A DNA stretch of 64,000 nucleotides from Batillaria attramentaria (taxonomy: Eukaryota > Mollusca > Gastropoda > Batillariidae), in contig JACVVK020000456.1 in NCBI GenBank assembly GCA_018292915.2, positions 1 to 64,000 on the forward strand, written 5' to 3'. Numbering within the stretch: position 1 is the stretch's first letter; the number at the start of each line of letters is the position of its first letter. The notes under the pieces were generated by a model, which was given only the letters and a program-made list of their open reading frames with translations, searched no databases and was not told the DNA's origin. This document shows, one piece after another, positions 40,907 to 52,552 of this stretch. Made by a program: the position numbers and the translations under genes.

Positions 40907-41553
40907 AGGTTTTGCTGTTCATGAAGTGGTATCAATGCTGGAAGATGATCCTGACTTTGAAGACGCTGACATCTTTATTGAACCAATATCCCAGTGAGGA
41001 ATCCTGCCTTGTTTTACCTTGTGTGTGGTAGTTATCTCTCTGTCAGTCTTAGCCTCTGTATGAATGCATGACTGATTATTGTGTTGCTACTATATGTATC
41101 AGTTTCAGTACCAACAAATGGCAACAATGTTATCCTATGTTTTCTGTTTCAGGGTGCGCAAATTCCACGGAGACACTGCAAAATGCATCTGAGGATTCGG
41201 ATGAGATGGAATCAGATGATGGAACACCTCACGCCAATATGAAGACAGCAAGGGGGCCTTTGACCATGCAACTGACACAAAGACTGGCCTCACTGTTGTT
41301 CGCTGGAATGACAACAACATCGTCAATGTTGTGTCAAGCCAGGTTTGAGTTCCAGCCACTTCAGAAAGTACAAAATTGTCATACGCTGCAAGAAGTAGCC
41401 GTGGCCTATCTTTGCGCACTGTCTAGATCTCTGCATCCACAAGTCGGGCATCTCTACAGGAGCACAGACGATGCCAATTATAATCCTCTGGACCTGCTTG
41501 CCGTCCGCATAGGTGTTGTCAGAGTCTACCTTGCCCAAGTTGGTCATGCAGGA
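40907..41553 (+). pseudogene. P3 transposase remnants, upstream of the I insertion
   Basis: Pieces: 'GFAVHEVVSMLEDDPDFEDADIFIEP' split here as 'GFAVHEVVSM' and 'LEDDPDFEDADIFIEP' (about 40908-40993); an acidic 'SEDSDEMESDDGTPH' (about 41180-41235); 'FDHATDTKTGLTVVRWND' (about 41257-41313), the block before the last catalytic Asp of piggyBac transposases; and 'NPLDLLAVRIGVVRVYLAQ' (about 41490-41540). Frames differ and most of the DDE core is missing. Confidence 0.7.
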
Positions 41554-41795
41554 GTGAGTGAGTGAGTATTTTAAGGCTTAACGCCGCGTCAGCGACAAAG
41601 ACTAATTCGCGGCAGCCACAAGTTTGAAGGCCTCTTCGTTAAAAGGTAAAAATCTGGATTAAAACAACTAGTAAATATAGGCTAAAAGTTTATAGGTTAA
41701 ATGAGATTCTACCAGTCTTGGTTACCACCAGTTCAAAATGTCAAGAACGTTAGTTTTTTAGGGCTTAACGCCACGCAAGCAATAGAGTCAAAACG

Positions 41796-44700
41796 TCAAG
41801 CATAAGTAAAAACACAATGTTCAAATTTTACGAAACAAATTGACTTCTCGAAGGAAGTCAAAATCTGGTCTGGAGGGACATTTCGGAACAAGAGCTCCAT
41901 TGATTCCGCAGTGAAATACTTCTGTCGAGCCTCCGTGAGGTCTGCACAAGAAATTAAAATATGTTTAATGGTATCTGGCTCATCACACCCAAAACAGAAA
42001 GGACTCTCTTCGCCTTTCAGCAAGTGCGAGTGGGTATAATATGTGTGCCCAATATGAAGGCGGGCCAGGACCACCTCTTCCCGACGGTTAGTCCTACATC
42101 GGGGAATGATTTCCAGACATTTGGGAACTATACTGTGGAGTTTATTGTCACCAAGAGTATCCCACTGGGCTTGCCATTGATCTGCTATGTACTTATTTAT
42201 TAAGGGTTTAAAATCAGAAAAAACACTACTCTTGCTAGCCACGGGACCAGCCCGGGCCTGATTAGCAGCAAGGTCAGCCTGGGTGTTACCTCGTATGCCG
42301 ACATGACTTGGAATCCAAACAAAGACAATGTCTTTTCCAGACCGGAGCAACTGAGCGTGGAGCTCACGGATCTGAACTAAGAGAGGGTGGTCTAGCTTAC
42401 TACCAGAGAGAGCCTGTAGGGCAGACAGACAATCTGAGAGAACTAAAAAGTTGAAGTCTTTTGATTGGTAGACGTGCTTAAGAGCAAGCAGGATAGCCTG
42501 CAGCTCAGCAGAATAAGTAGAACTATTATCAAGAAGACGGTGTTTAAAGGTGCGGGTCGGACGCTGCATGAATACAGCAGCTGCGGCGACACGGCCATCT
42601 TCCGATTTGAGCCATCGGTAAAGATGCGATGGAAAAACTTGAAAATCATGTAATATTTATTAAGGTGTGTTTGAAACGCAGCATCTGCCACTTCACCCTT
42701 CTTGAACTTGGTTAGATCCAAAATAACCTCAGGCGTGGGAAACGTCCATGGTGGGGTGCTGCTGATTAGTGTCTCCTCGACGCAGTTGATATCCACTCCA
42801 GCCGCCTGAAGATGGGGTCGGACGCGGAGGGATAATGGCGGAATTTCATTGGGTTTGTTTTGGAATTCGTTCACCAGAGCAGGATGGAAGGTGCAATTGT
42901 AAGCTGGGTTGTCCGGGCAAGACTTTAGTTTTAGCGCATAGGACATCGCCAGGCGTGTCCGCCGGGTCGCCAAGCTCGGTTCTCCGGCTTCAACGTACAG
43001 ACTGTCGACAGGGGACGTGCGAAATGCACCCAGGCTTATTCTAAGACCTTGGTGGTGTATCGGGTTTAGCATTTGTAGATATGATTTACGGGCGGAGCCC
43101 CAAACGATGCATCCATAATCCAGCTTTGAGCGGACAAGGGAACGGTACAGGCGCAATAGAACTGTACGATCTGCCCCCCAGTCAGTATGGCCAACCACAC
43201 GGAGCACGTCGAGGGCCTTCTGGCAGGATGTTCTGAGATGTTTAATATGACTAATAAAAGACAGTTTCTGATCGAATATGACTCCAAGGAATTTTGCCTC
43301 CTTGGTGACTGTTATGGGTGAACCGTTAATTAAAATAACGGGGTCAGCGAAGTACCCCCCTCTTCCGAGTAAAGTGGACACAAGACGTCTTGGTCGCAGA
43401 GAATTTAAAGCCGTTACTAGCTACCCAAGACTGCACACTATTCACACAGAGTTGGAGCTGCCGTTCGACTCGGTGGAGGGTGGCGCCTCGAACACAGAGT
43501 GCAAAGTCATCGACAAAAAGGGATGCATCCGTACCTTTCAACACTGACTTAGTAATGTTATTTATCTTAATAGAGAACAAAGCAGGTGACAAGATGCTTC
43601 CTTGAGGGACGCCCATCTCTTGCTCAAAGGGGTCGGAGTGAGTGGAGCCCACACGGACCCTAAAAGAACGACCAGACAAGAACTCACGAATAAAAATGGG
43701 TAACCGCCCGCGGAATCCCATGTCGTGGAAGATCGCCTAAGATACCATGCTTCCACGTTGTATCGTAGGCTTTCTCCAGGTCAAAGAAGATAGCTAAGAC
43801 ATGCTGCTGTTTAATAAAGCCTCCCTGATGAAAGTTTTCAAACCTAACCAAGTGATCCATGGTGCTACGACCTTGGCGGAATCCGCACTGAAGATCAGAT
43901 ATGAGACCATTCGATTCGAGGAACCAGACTAGACGTGAATTAACAAGACGTTCCATTGTCTTGCAAACACAACTTGTGAGAGCAATGGGTCGATAGTTAC
44001 TCGGGTTAGAGGGGTCTCGGCCCGGCTTAGGGATGGGAGCTACTTCGGCCTCCCGCCAGGATGCAGGGAAAATGCCGGTAGTCCACACATTATTAAAGAC
44101 AGATAAAGTAAACACAATTGTTCTTCAGGAAGGTGTGTCAACATCTGATAATGGACTTTATCTAGACCTGCCGCAGAGTCATTACATTTCTGTAATGCCT
44201 GCTTGAGTTCAGTAAGATTGAAAAAGGGAGTTGTACGATTCGGAATCGTCCGACTGAAAATCACAGGGCTTGGATTCCTTCGTCGCCTTCACTTTCTGAA
44301 AGTGGGAAGAATACTGGGTGGACGAGGAGTTCTTGGATATAGTTGATGCCAAGAGATTGGCTACTGCCTGTTTGTTTGTAACTAACTGATCTCCAGCACG
44401 AAGGTGGCCCACTGTAGACGAGCCACCCTTGCCTTTGATCTTACGTATTGCTTTCCACACTTTCTTAGCTGGGGTTTTGGAAGATAACCGGGATACAAAC
44501 TCCTGCCATGACTGCTTTTTACACTTTTTAAAAAGATAACGAGCTCTAGCTCGCAGCCGTTTGTAATTCAGGATGTTAGCCTGAGTGGGACATCTAAACG
44601 CCCTTCTTTGTGCCTTTTTCCTCTCCCTATGAATGGTCTTGCACTCTTCATTAAACCATGGGACTCTAGGTCCCTTGGAAACTGTCGTGGACTTTGGAAT

Positions 44701-45510
44701 ACACTCCTCCGCTATTTGCACTAAAATATCAGTAAAAACTAAAACTGGGTCTTCCGCTGACAACACAGCCTCCTCAGTCAGACGTGACTGGCAAAGCGAG
44801 GGCAAAACTAGCCCAGTCGGCCTTTTTAAGGTTCCATCGGCCTACGGGGGCCTCATCGTCACTTCTGGTCGGCGTCAACACAATAGGAAAGTGGTCTGAG
44901 CCACACTGGTCATCATGGACCATCCAGCCAAAATCAAGTAGCAATGACGGATCGCACAACGTGAGGTCAACTACAGTTTGGGACCCAGTGGGAGGATGTA
45001 TGTATGTTATGGAACCATCATTAAAAACACATAATCAAGCTGTTCTATTGTGGATTCCACCAAACGCCCTCTGGTATTCGTGTCTTCACTACCCCACAAG
45101 GGGGAATGACCATTAAAATCGCCCATAACAATAAACGGGGGAGGCAATTGCTCAAATAGTTGGACTAGATCTTCCTTTGCAACAGTGGCAGTAGGTGGAA
45201 GATAGAGGCTGCACAGTGTGACAGATTTATGCAGCGAAACCCTTGCGGCGACAGCCTGCAGAGGGGAATCGAGCGAAATCTCGCTAAAAAGGATAGAATT
45301 ATTAACTAGCAATGCAACCCCACCATGCGGTTGGTTAGGACTATCTTTCCGAAGAAAGTGGAAACCAGTGAGAGACGCTAAGTTAGAAGGTTGGAGACAG
45401 GTCTCCTGCAGTAGAATGGCTGCAGGTTTGTCCCTACTACACAACAGCGACAGCTCGTTAAAATTGGCCCTGAAGCCACGACAGTTCCATTGGATTATCG
45501 GGTTAGGCAT
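41796..45510 (-). pseudogene. Copy B ORF2: frameshifted EN-RT-RNase H
   Basis: Homologous along its length to the ORF2 of copy A: 'PIIQWNCRGFRANFNE', 'VMGDFNGHSPLWGSED', 'GSDHFPIVL', 'YRPIALTSCVCKTMER', 'FFDLEKAYDTTWKHG', 'SLFVDDFALCVRG' and 'VFVWIPSHVGIRGNTQAD'. Breaks fall near 45010, 44800, 44240, 44080, 43720, 43370 and 42560. It is a distinct subfamily, not a recent duplicate of copy A. Confidence 0.9.
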
Positions 45511-46898
45511 TAATTCTTAGCAGGGGAGGCAGCTGGGGTCGACTGGGTCGAACCCCCAGAGGCTGGCAACACTGACGCAGACGGGTCCACGTCCATCTCG
45601 ACGTCTGGCGGGGCCAGCACGTCAAACCTGTTTGAGAGGGGGGTGTCCGCATCTCCCTTCTTCTCCCGTACACTACGGGGGCCGCGCAACTTCTTCTTCT
45701 GCTTAGTGGCAGCAGGAGGCTTACCATCTGGTGGCTTGGGAGGTGGGGGCGGGGGTAGGGGTTGGCGCTGAGACTGTGTTCCCTGCCCTGCGCCCCTGGC
45801 AGAGGAACTGGTGCCCGGACTTCCCGCATCCGGCTTGGCACCAACAGCCGGAGGGGTCTTCTCTTGGGAACAATCTATGATCACGGGCTCTTCCGATGTC
45901 CTTGTTGACAGGCCAGCTGGAACACTGCCATTACTAAAAGAGATGTTAGCCCTCATCGCAAACTGTGGCCGGGCTGATGAGGCGGGCAACGAGGCAGCTT
46001 CAGAAACTCGGGGGCGTTCAGTCGGAGGGTCATCGGTCCCGACTGCCACACTCCTGCAGGCCTTCCTGGTTAATGCCTGGGCGTAAGAACCTGAGGGGGG
46101 GGTGTTGGCCTGAGCGAGACCGGCCAACCGGCGGGCTTCTGGGAATGAGACCCCTTTCTCCGCTTTTATCCTCTGGATGGTGGATTCCTCGATCCATTTT
46201 GGACATTCCTTTGATGATGATGGATGGGCACCGGAGCAGTTTACACACTTGGGGGGCAAGGCGCAGTCGCCCCCATCATGTCCCTCGGCTCCACAACGGA
46301 AGCAGCACTGTTGCCCGCGGCAGCTAAACTTCCCGTGACCGTAGCGCTGGCACTGGAAGCAACGCAATGGGTATGGGACGTAAGTCTTGACTCTGATATA
46401 CATGTACCCGGCAAAGAGTCTCTCCGGTGGCTTTGGGAAACCAAACGTAAGTACTACTGTTGGTAAAACAATGTCTTGTCCTCCACGTTTGCCAAAAAAG
46501 CGTTTAACGCTGATTACTCCCTGACTCCTCAAAGAGTCCATGAGCTCCTTATCGCTGAGCTGGCTCAGCGTGTCATCCCGCACAACCCCACGACTTGAGT
46601 TCAGGGTAGGGTGAGGGATAACCCTTACCCTGTCCTCACCGATTCTATCCAGTTCCAGAAGATTATCTGAGTGTGCTTTCTGTGAAACTTGGACTAGGAG
46701 GTCACCGGTTTTCAACCGCTTGGCTTCTGGCTTGCCTGTGATACTTTTCAGAACTCTACCCACCAGAAAAGGATGAAGCTGTGTAGCCTTTTTCGTTTCG
46801 TGATTGGCCTTCAGCAGAAGAAATCGAGGCCAAAACGCCTGGAGCTGGCTGACTAGGCGAGTCATCTTCGCTATCCGAGTCTGGGGACTCGTTGCCAA
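45510..46898 (-). CDS. Copy B ORF1: gag-like protein, open frame
   Basis: 462 codons, open. Zinc knuckles: 'CFQCQRYGHGKFSC', 'CFRCGAEGHDGGDC' and 'CVNCSGAHPSSSKEC'. It has the same architecture as copy A ORF1, including 'RVIPHPTLNSSRGVVRD' near the N-terminus. An upstream in-frame Met in another frame (46986) suggests one N-terminal frameshift. ORF1 is open while ORF2 is broken, perhaps only because it is shorter. Confidence 0.85.
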   Translation of the reverse strand: MATSPQTRIAKMTRLVSQLQAFWPRFLLLKANHETKKATQLHPFLVGRVLKSITGKPEAKRLKTGDLLVQVSQKAHSDNLLELDRIGEDRVRVIPHPTLNSSRGVVRDDTLSQLSDKELMDSLRSQGVISVKRFFGKRGGQDIVLPTVVLTFGFPKPPERLFAGYMYIRVKTYVPYPLRCFQCQRYGHGKFSCRGQQCCFRCGAEGHDGGDCALPPKCVNCSGAHPSSSKECPKWIEESTIQRIKAEKGVSFPEARRLAGLAQANTPPSGSYAQALTRKACRSVAVGTDDPPTERPRVSEAASLPASSARPQFAMRANISFSNGSVPAGLSTRTSEEPVIIDCSQEKTPPAVGAKPDAGSPGTSSSARGAGQGTQSQRQPLPPPPPPKPPDGKPPAATKQKKKLRGPRSVREKKGDADTPLSNRFDVLAPPDVEMDVDPSASVLPASGGSTQSTPAASPAKN

Positions 46899-47747
46899 CG
46901 TTCAGCACTCTGGGCCGAACTGAGCCGTTCACACCACGTCGTCTTTTTGTTTTTGTAGCCATGGAGAATGTCTTACATTTCACCATCCAAGTGTCCCACC
47001 CACCATGGAGCCCAACAAGGGGGAGGGAGCATAAGCTCCGGCCGAGAGGGAACCTTTAACACATGACGTGTCTCGGCACAACACCAGGATTACTTAGATG
47101 GTACACTCAGGCAGCAGACAGAGTATACCACCCGATTGACCCGTTAAGCCACTGCCTTCTACTGCAACTGGACATCCAACAAAGATTAACGTAGCACCGT
47201 TTTAGCACCAAGGGCTATCGGACGGGCTCTTTTCGTTGGTGTAGCAGTGTACAGTAGGGCTAAACATGACTGGCCGATTGACCAGGCCGGGCCGCCTGGC
47301 CTCCTGTCTAAAGGAACTAAAGGCCGAAAATGTGTGTTGGACTCTGCAGCCGCAGCGTACAGATGCGCCTCAACATTCAGGATCCTGTCGTCCCCCGACA
47401 CAGGTCGCGGAGCACGGCGAACACTCCGGATCGAAAACGATCTCAGAAGAGAAAAACCAGATGTGCCACCTGCACAAGCAGTCCACCAGCTAGGCTACTG
47501 AACCGCCTGGACAGGCAGTTGGGATAAACGGGAGCTATTACACTTACAGTTACAAGGCTAAATGGGCCCTGTAACCGGGACATGCTCGCAAGCAAGCATG
47601 CTTGTGGGTGTGGAGAGTTTAATGGAGTGAAAGGAAAGAAGAAAGGGCCGGCAGGGAGAAACAAGTAGAGGGGAGAAAGGGGTGGGCAAGCTTAGTTTAA
47701 ACAGCCCCGCCACGAGAAGGCGTGCCCGTGGGGCCGGTCATGCAGGA

Positions 47748-48130
47748 CCTGGTCGTCCAAGAAGATTTGTGTCTCTTGACAAGCGTGTCCTACGAGAGGT
47801 CAGGTTTGACCGTGTTGATCATCTGGTACAAAGGTGGCCTACACAATTGAGATGCGCGTTTCACCCACTTCACGGGTGCGACTTTGGGGATGCTTCCCTT
47901 GGTATGACACGTCTTATGATGTGGGTGATTACACGGCCGGCACCACAGGTTCCGTAGTTCCCGGGCCTGGTCAATGCCGGGATATTTATGACAGGAATGC
48001 AGCCCTGTCCTGCAGTCCCAAACCACATGGACCTCCATAACATCATCTTACCATCATCCTCATCTCCATCATCATGCATAATAAAAATTGGCCCAGCTTT
48101 CGAGCCCTCCGTGGTTTCCACCAATTACCA
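47748..48130 (+). pseudogene. P3 transposase C-terminal remnant, downstream of the I insertion
   Basis: Reads 'PGRPRRFVSLDKRV', 'REVRFDRVDHLVQRWPTQLR', 'CAF'. This fits the piggyBac C-terminal 'RPGRP ... VR.D...H....' region before the Cys-rich finger, which is not clearly readable here. Confidence 0.65.
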
Positions 48131-48723
48131 GGAAGATAACACCACTGGAGTCGGCAAAGAGTTGTGGCAGCCAAAAAAAAAAAAAAGAAAAGAAAAAAAA
48201 AGAGATACGCGCTATGCGGCAAAAGACCCCGCGTTGCTGTGCAAAGTCGATGATAAATACTTCCAGCAGGACCATACTCAATGAAACTTTTGACAGCTTC
48301 TGTGGTGCTGAAATCATCTATGACTGTGACAGCTGGAAATAGCAGACACCAAGCTGCATAAACCTAAAGCTTTCCCTCCCTTCATGACATTTTCCCCTTA
48401 AAAAATATGATTTTGCTGTACAAAATCGAAGATATTTTGTTGTGTTTTGTATGTTTTCATCACAAATATCATAATTATCATGTTTTGTTACAATAAAAGT
48501 TCATGGGTTTCAGCATTTACGTTCTTGTGTTCTCTGTTTGAAACATGGAAAACCCCTACCCTCTCGTGCCCACCGTCCCATTTTTGGGACGGTCACATTT
48601 TATCGTCTAGACGAAAAATTTCAAAGTTTCAATCAAAATTAGACCAGCACATGTTAATTGTAGACCATTATGCATAATATCAAATATGTTGCACTTAGAA
48701 AAAAATGGGCATTAATGGGTTAA

Positions 48724-49650
48724 AGGGTACACTTCAGAATTTGCGGCTAATCATAAGAGTTTTCTGGTTGTTACTTCGGAGTTCAAACATCATTGGAGCA
48801 GTGGTTCTTTCAGAGTTCACGGTCACACTTCTGAGTTTGCGGCTACTCCTAAGAGTTTCCGGGTTGTTACTTCGGAGTTCAAACATCAGTCGAGCTGTGG
48901 TTCTTTCAGAGTTGACGGTTACACTTCAAGTTTGCAGCTACTCCTAAGCGTTTCCTGGTTGTTACTTCGGAGTTCAACCATCATTGGAGCAGTGGTTCTT
49001 TCAGAGTTCATGATTACACTTCAGAGTTTGCGGCTACTCCAAAGAGTTTTCTGGTTGTTACTTCGGAGTTCAACCATCACTCGAGCAGCCTGGTCTTTCA
49101 GAGTTCACGGTGACACTTCAGAGTTTGCGGCTACACCGAAGAGTTTTCTCGTTACTTTGGAGTTCAACCATCACTGGTGCAGTGATTCTTTCAGAGTTCA
49201 CGGTCGCACTTCAGTTTGCGACTACTCCTAAGAGTTTCCTGGTTGTTATCTCGGAGTTCAAACACCATTGGAGCAGTGGTTCTTTCAGAGTTCATGGTTA
49301 AACTTCAGAGTTTGCGGCTACTCCAAAGAGTTTCTTCGTTGTTACTTCGGAGTTCAACCATCAATCGAGCAGTAGTCCTTTTAGAGTTGACGGTTACACT
49401 TCATACAGTTTGCAGCTACTCCTAAGAGTTTTCTGGTTGTTACTGCGGAGATCAAACATCACTCAAGCAGTATTCCTTTTCAGAGTTAGTGGTTAGCCAG
49501 AGGTTACTGTCGGAGTTTTGATAGTTCTTACTTAGGAGTTCGATCGTCACTTAGGCAGTGGTTCTTCTCCGAGTTTGCGGTTACTTCAGAGTCACATTTA
49601 AGAGTTTGCAGTTACCCTAAGAGTTCGCTTACTGTTACTGAAGAGCTTGA
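48724..49650 (+). repeat. ~95-bp minisatellite, about nine units
   Basis: Units recur about every 95 bp (48729, 48824, 48920, 49015, 49110, 49205, 49300, 49395, then degenerate). Each has 'ACACTTCAGAGTTTGCGGCT', 'GGTTGTTACTTCGGAGTTC' and 'GTGGTTCTTTCAGAGTT'. It lies between P3 and P2; 49651-49799 shows no further feature. Confidence 0.9.
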
Positions 49651-50267
49651 TCATCGCTCAAGCATTCTGCAAAACTGGTGTCGGAAAGTCGGATGGCGTG
49701 TACAAAGCACTGACAAAGGTCCCCGTGTGAAATGCTGGAACTCTACGACTCTCGCATGATAAGCATGGCCAATCGAAAGTTCATTCGTAGGTACCTCTTT
49801 TAACCCATTCGCCACCACGATCCCATAATATAATTATGGGATCGCACATATAAACCTAGGCCGTACCCATCTTTGCCTTCCACGCTACTGCGAATCCTCA
49901 TTATCAATTCTAGGGAGGCTACAGAAGATGCTGAAAATCCTCTGAGACTTGTCTCTCTTAAAAGATTTTTTAGGAGACGGCCATTTGCAATACTACGTGT
50001 TTTTTGCTTCAACTATGGAAATACCAAGAAGATAAGCAAACAACATTTTCCCTATTTACTTTTGTGATGTACTGTAATAATGAAAAAGAAAGGCTTTTAT
50101 ATCATCTAAAATTGTGTCTCTCAGTTTTTGGATACTGGGTTTTTCTGTTGTCTGACAGGTGCTAGAAGTTTGATCCCATATATGGGATCGTGGTAGCGAG
50201 AGGGTAGGGTTTTTTTGCCACATAATAAGTATTGAAGTAAGGCATTCTGCTCCTCACTGGTTTTTAT

Positions 50268-52053
50268 GTTGTTTCCATAGTAATGAAAACAACATAATAG
50301 GACGGGCTAAAATTTCCACGTTCATAGGCAAGCATCTGTGGTACAAACGCACGTCACTGTCGATCTCCCGCAGAGACGATTTTGCAAGTGTAACTCTGAC
50401 AATGACGTAAGAAGCGTGCGTCTCCGATGCTGACGCGTATGATGTTCTGAACGCACTTCTCCTCCTCAGTGAGTGCCGTCTGTGCGGATGTGTGTGCGGC
50501 TGTGCGGATGTGCGGCTGTGTGTGTGTGAATTGTGTCCAGGCCCGTTTCTTGGAAAATACTCAACCGAATGGCTTCAAATTTGGGGTATCCAAATATATC
50601 AAAATGTTACATTAGACGATTCAAGCGTGTGATGATTGCTTACGTGATTTGGGAGTTATCGCCCTTTTGAGACAAGTTGGTTGTCTTTCGTGTACAGGCG
50701 TAATATTTATTTAAATCACTCAATTTTTTGGCAGTAGATAGCTTGAATACGGACTCTGAACAGAGTCACTACTAGAAAATGGTCGCTCTTATAGTTTTCA
50801 TGTAAACCGAGCCTGAGTTGACATTGCATGTGAACCCAGTTCAGATGCCTATTTCCCCGAAAATACTGAACCGATCGATTTCAAATTTGGGGTTTCTAAA
50901 TGAATCAAGATTGTTGAATAGAAGGCCCGATCCAGGTACGATTGCACACATGATTTGCGAGTTATCGCCCTTTTCAGAAAAAGTGGCTTTCTGGCGTTTA
51001 AAGGCGTAATATTTACCTAAACCACTCCATTTTTTTGGACATAGATAGCATGAATACGGACTCTCAACTGAGTGAATTTTGGAGGTTGTCACTTTTATAC
51101 TTTTGGCGTAAGCCGTACCTAATGAAAGTGCTGGTGAACACACTTTAGATCTCAAAATCGCTCCTACTATACATAGATAATGAGCCTGGGGTGCCATAAA
51201 AAATATACAAAAAAATTAGAAAAATTCACTGCAGCCGTTGTCGTCAGTTGACTCGAAAATTTGTACTCGAAGCAGATTTCCTCTACAAGCCACACGCCTC
51301 ACAAACATCGCAGAAAAGGCACACGCGCACTGACGCAAAACTGTATCAGCGTCAGTCTGCCGACGTCATGTTTGATTGACGTGATGCTGGCATATCTTGA
51401 GGGTGTGTCGTCACTTTTCGGAAGTTCTCTATTTGTAGACGGGGAAAGCGGGAGTTTCATTGATGTAGTGAGCTTTGTTTTTCCCACTGACTCTCACTCA
51501 ATAGCATAGTAGAGTGAGAGAACACCACATAGGTCTCAATGGAGCACATGCACAAACGCGGCTCGCGCAAGTCTGTGTGCGTGCGTGCGTGCGTGCGTGC
51601 GCGCGCGTATGTCTGTGTGTGTCTGTGTGCGCGCGCGCGCAGCAGACATAACACATAGTGAAAAAACGTTTGCCGCGCTGACTTGTCTGTTAAACACATT
51701 GAGCCGGTATAAATTCGATCTTTACACTGCGCAGCAGCAACACTTCAATTTTCATGGGGCTGCTTTCATTGCAAGAATTGTATCCGAGTCAAAGTTATTA
51801 CGTCAAATGTATTATGCGTCATCCCAATGAGGAAAACGTCATAGATTTCAAAGAAAACAACTTGACGTCTCTCTTCCAAAACCAAGATTGGTCTGACAAG
51901 CCCGGTCAGTTGTTTCCATTCAGAGAGAGAGAGAGAGAGAGTGTGTGTGTGTGTGTGTGTGTGTCCTCCCGAATACATGGCATTACAAAAGAACGACCGT
52001 GACGACATCAGGTGATTAAATGGAAACAACATATTGGGTTGGTGGCCATCTTG
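50268..52053 (+). mobile_element. R1 DNA element, copy 4 (full length, 1,786 bp) inside P2
   Basis: P1 gives the empty site (GGTTTTCATATTATGC); P2 reads GGTTTTTAT|R1|TTATATTATAC, so R1 is bounded exactly with a TTAT (or TAT) duplication. The left end is a hairpin GTTGTTTCCATAGTAATGaAAACAAC, and the right end repeats 'ATGGAAACAACAT' 15-20 bp before 'GGCCATCTTG'. It contains two ~300-bp internal units (about 50520-51130) and the (GC)n/(GA)n/(GT)n blocks. No ORF. Superfamily unknown. Confidence 0.85.
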
Positions 52054-52239
52054 TTATATTATACAAATAATCATAGAAAGTTAAGTTAGACATACTACGC
52101 ACTATAGCAAGGCAAAGAACTGGTCAATGACACTGTTTTCCCTCTACACGCGTCTTATTACCGCAATTTGTCACAATATACAGTGTATCTAAAATGCTGT
52201 TACATTTTCAGACACTTCAATGTACACGGGGTTTTGAGT

Positions 52240-52552
52240 ATGTTGGAGAATGATAATCACGTTTGACCAAGTGAACATTTTTGTTGAATGACCTTCCGTC
52301 AGTGAGATGGTGGGGAGGACCTCGAGGGTGGAGTACCAGCTAATCTCAACAGAAACCAGCTGCTGACTGGGGCTGCTGTGACCGTCCTTGCACAGGGCCT
52401 ACGCTCAACATATGGCCAAGATGAAGCTTTTGAAGACGTTGTAAATATTCAAGAGACCCTGGATGATATCTGGCAGTACTCTGCGCAAATGGCCAAGGTC
52501 AGACTCCAAGAGGATTTTCTGGTCAAGCAACAAAATGATGGATGGAGTTGAT
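52240..52552 (+). pseudogene. P2 transposase N-terminal remnant
   Basis: Same block as in P1, with small deletions: 'VPANLNRNQLLTGAAV' and 'QDEAFEDVVNIQETLDDI' read in sequence before the RTE fragment. Confidence 0.6.

Larger units (their letters stand above)
41554..47735 (-). mobile_element. Full-length but decayed I-superfamily retrotransposon, copy B
   Basis: 6,182 bp, flanked by the 12-bp duplication GGTCATGCAGGA (41542-41553 and 47736-47747). It lies inside the P3 transposase remnant, whose frame reads through once the insert is removed ('YLAQVGHAG' / 'PGRPRRF'). ORF1 is open; ORF2 is in at least seven frame segments. The 3' end carries the terminal motif (GGCGTTAAGCC) twice, at about 41565-41590 and 41755-41775. 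Confidence 0.9.
40462..48719 (+). mobile_element. P3: TTAA-flanked piggyBac-like element (8.26 kb) holding a full-length I element
   Basis: Flanked by TTAA (40458-40461, 48720-48723). The left end 'CCCATTAATGCCCACCGTCCC' carries a CGTCCCATTTTTGGGACG palindrome. The inner left motif (40824-40862) and inner right motif (48553-48591) carry the same CGTCCC half-sites beside 'CCCTACCCTCTCGTGCCCAC'. The right end is 'GGGCATTAATGGG'. Without the I element and one target duplication P3 is ~2.06 kb. It encodes only transposase remnants. Confidence 0.88.

Noticed and set aside
48730..49650. CRISPR-like repeat array
   Set aside because: Units are contiguous ~95-bp tandem repeats with no unique spacers, in animal DNA.
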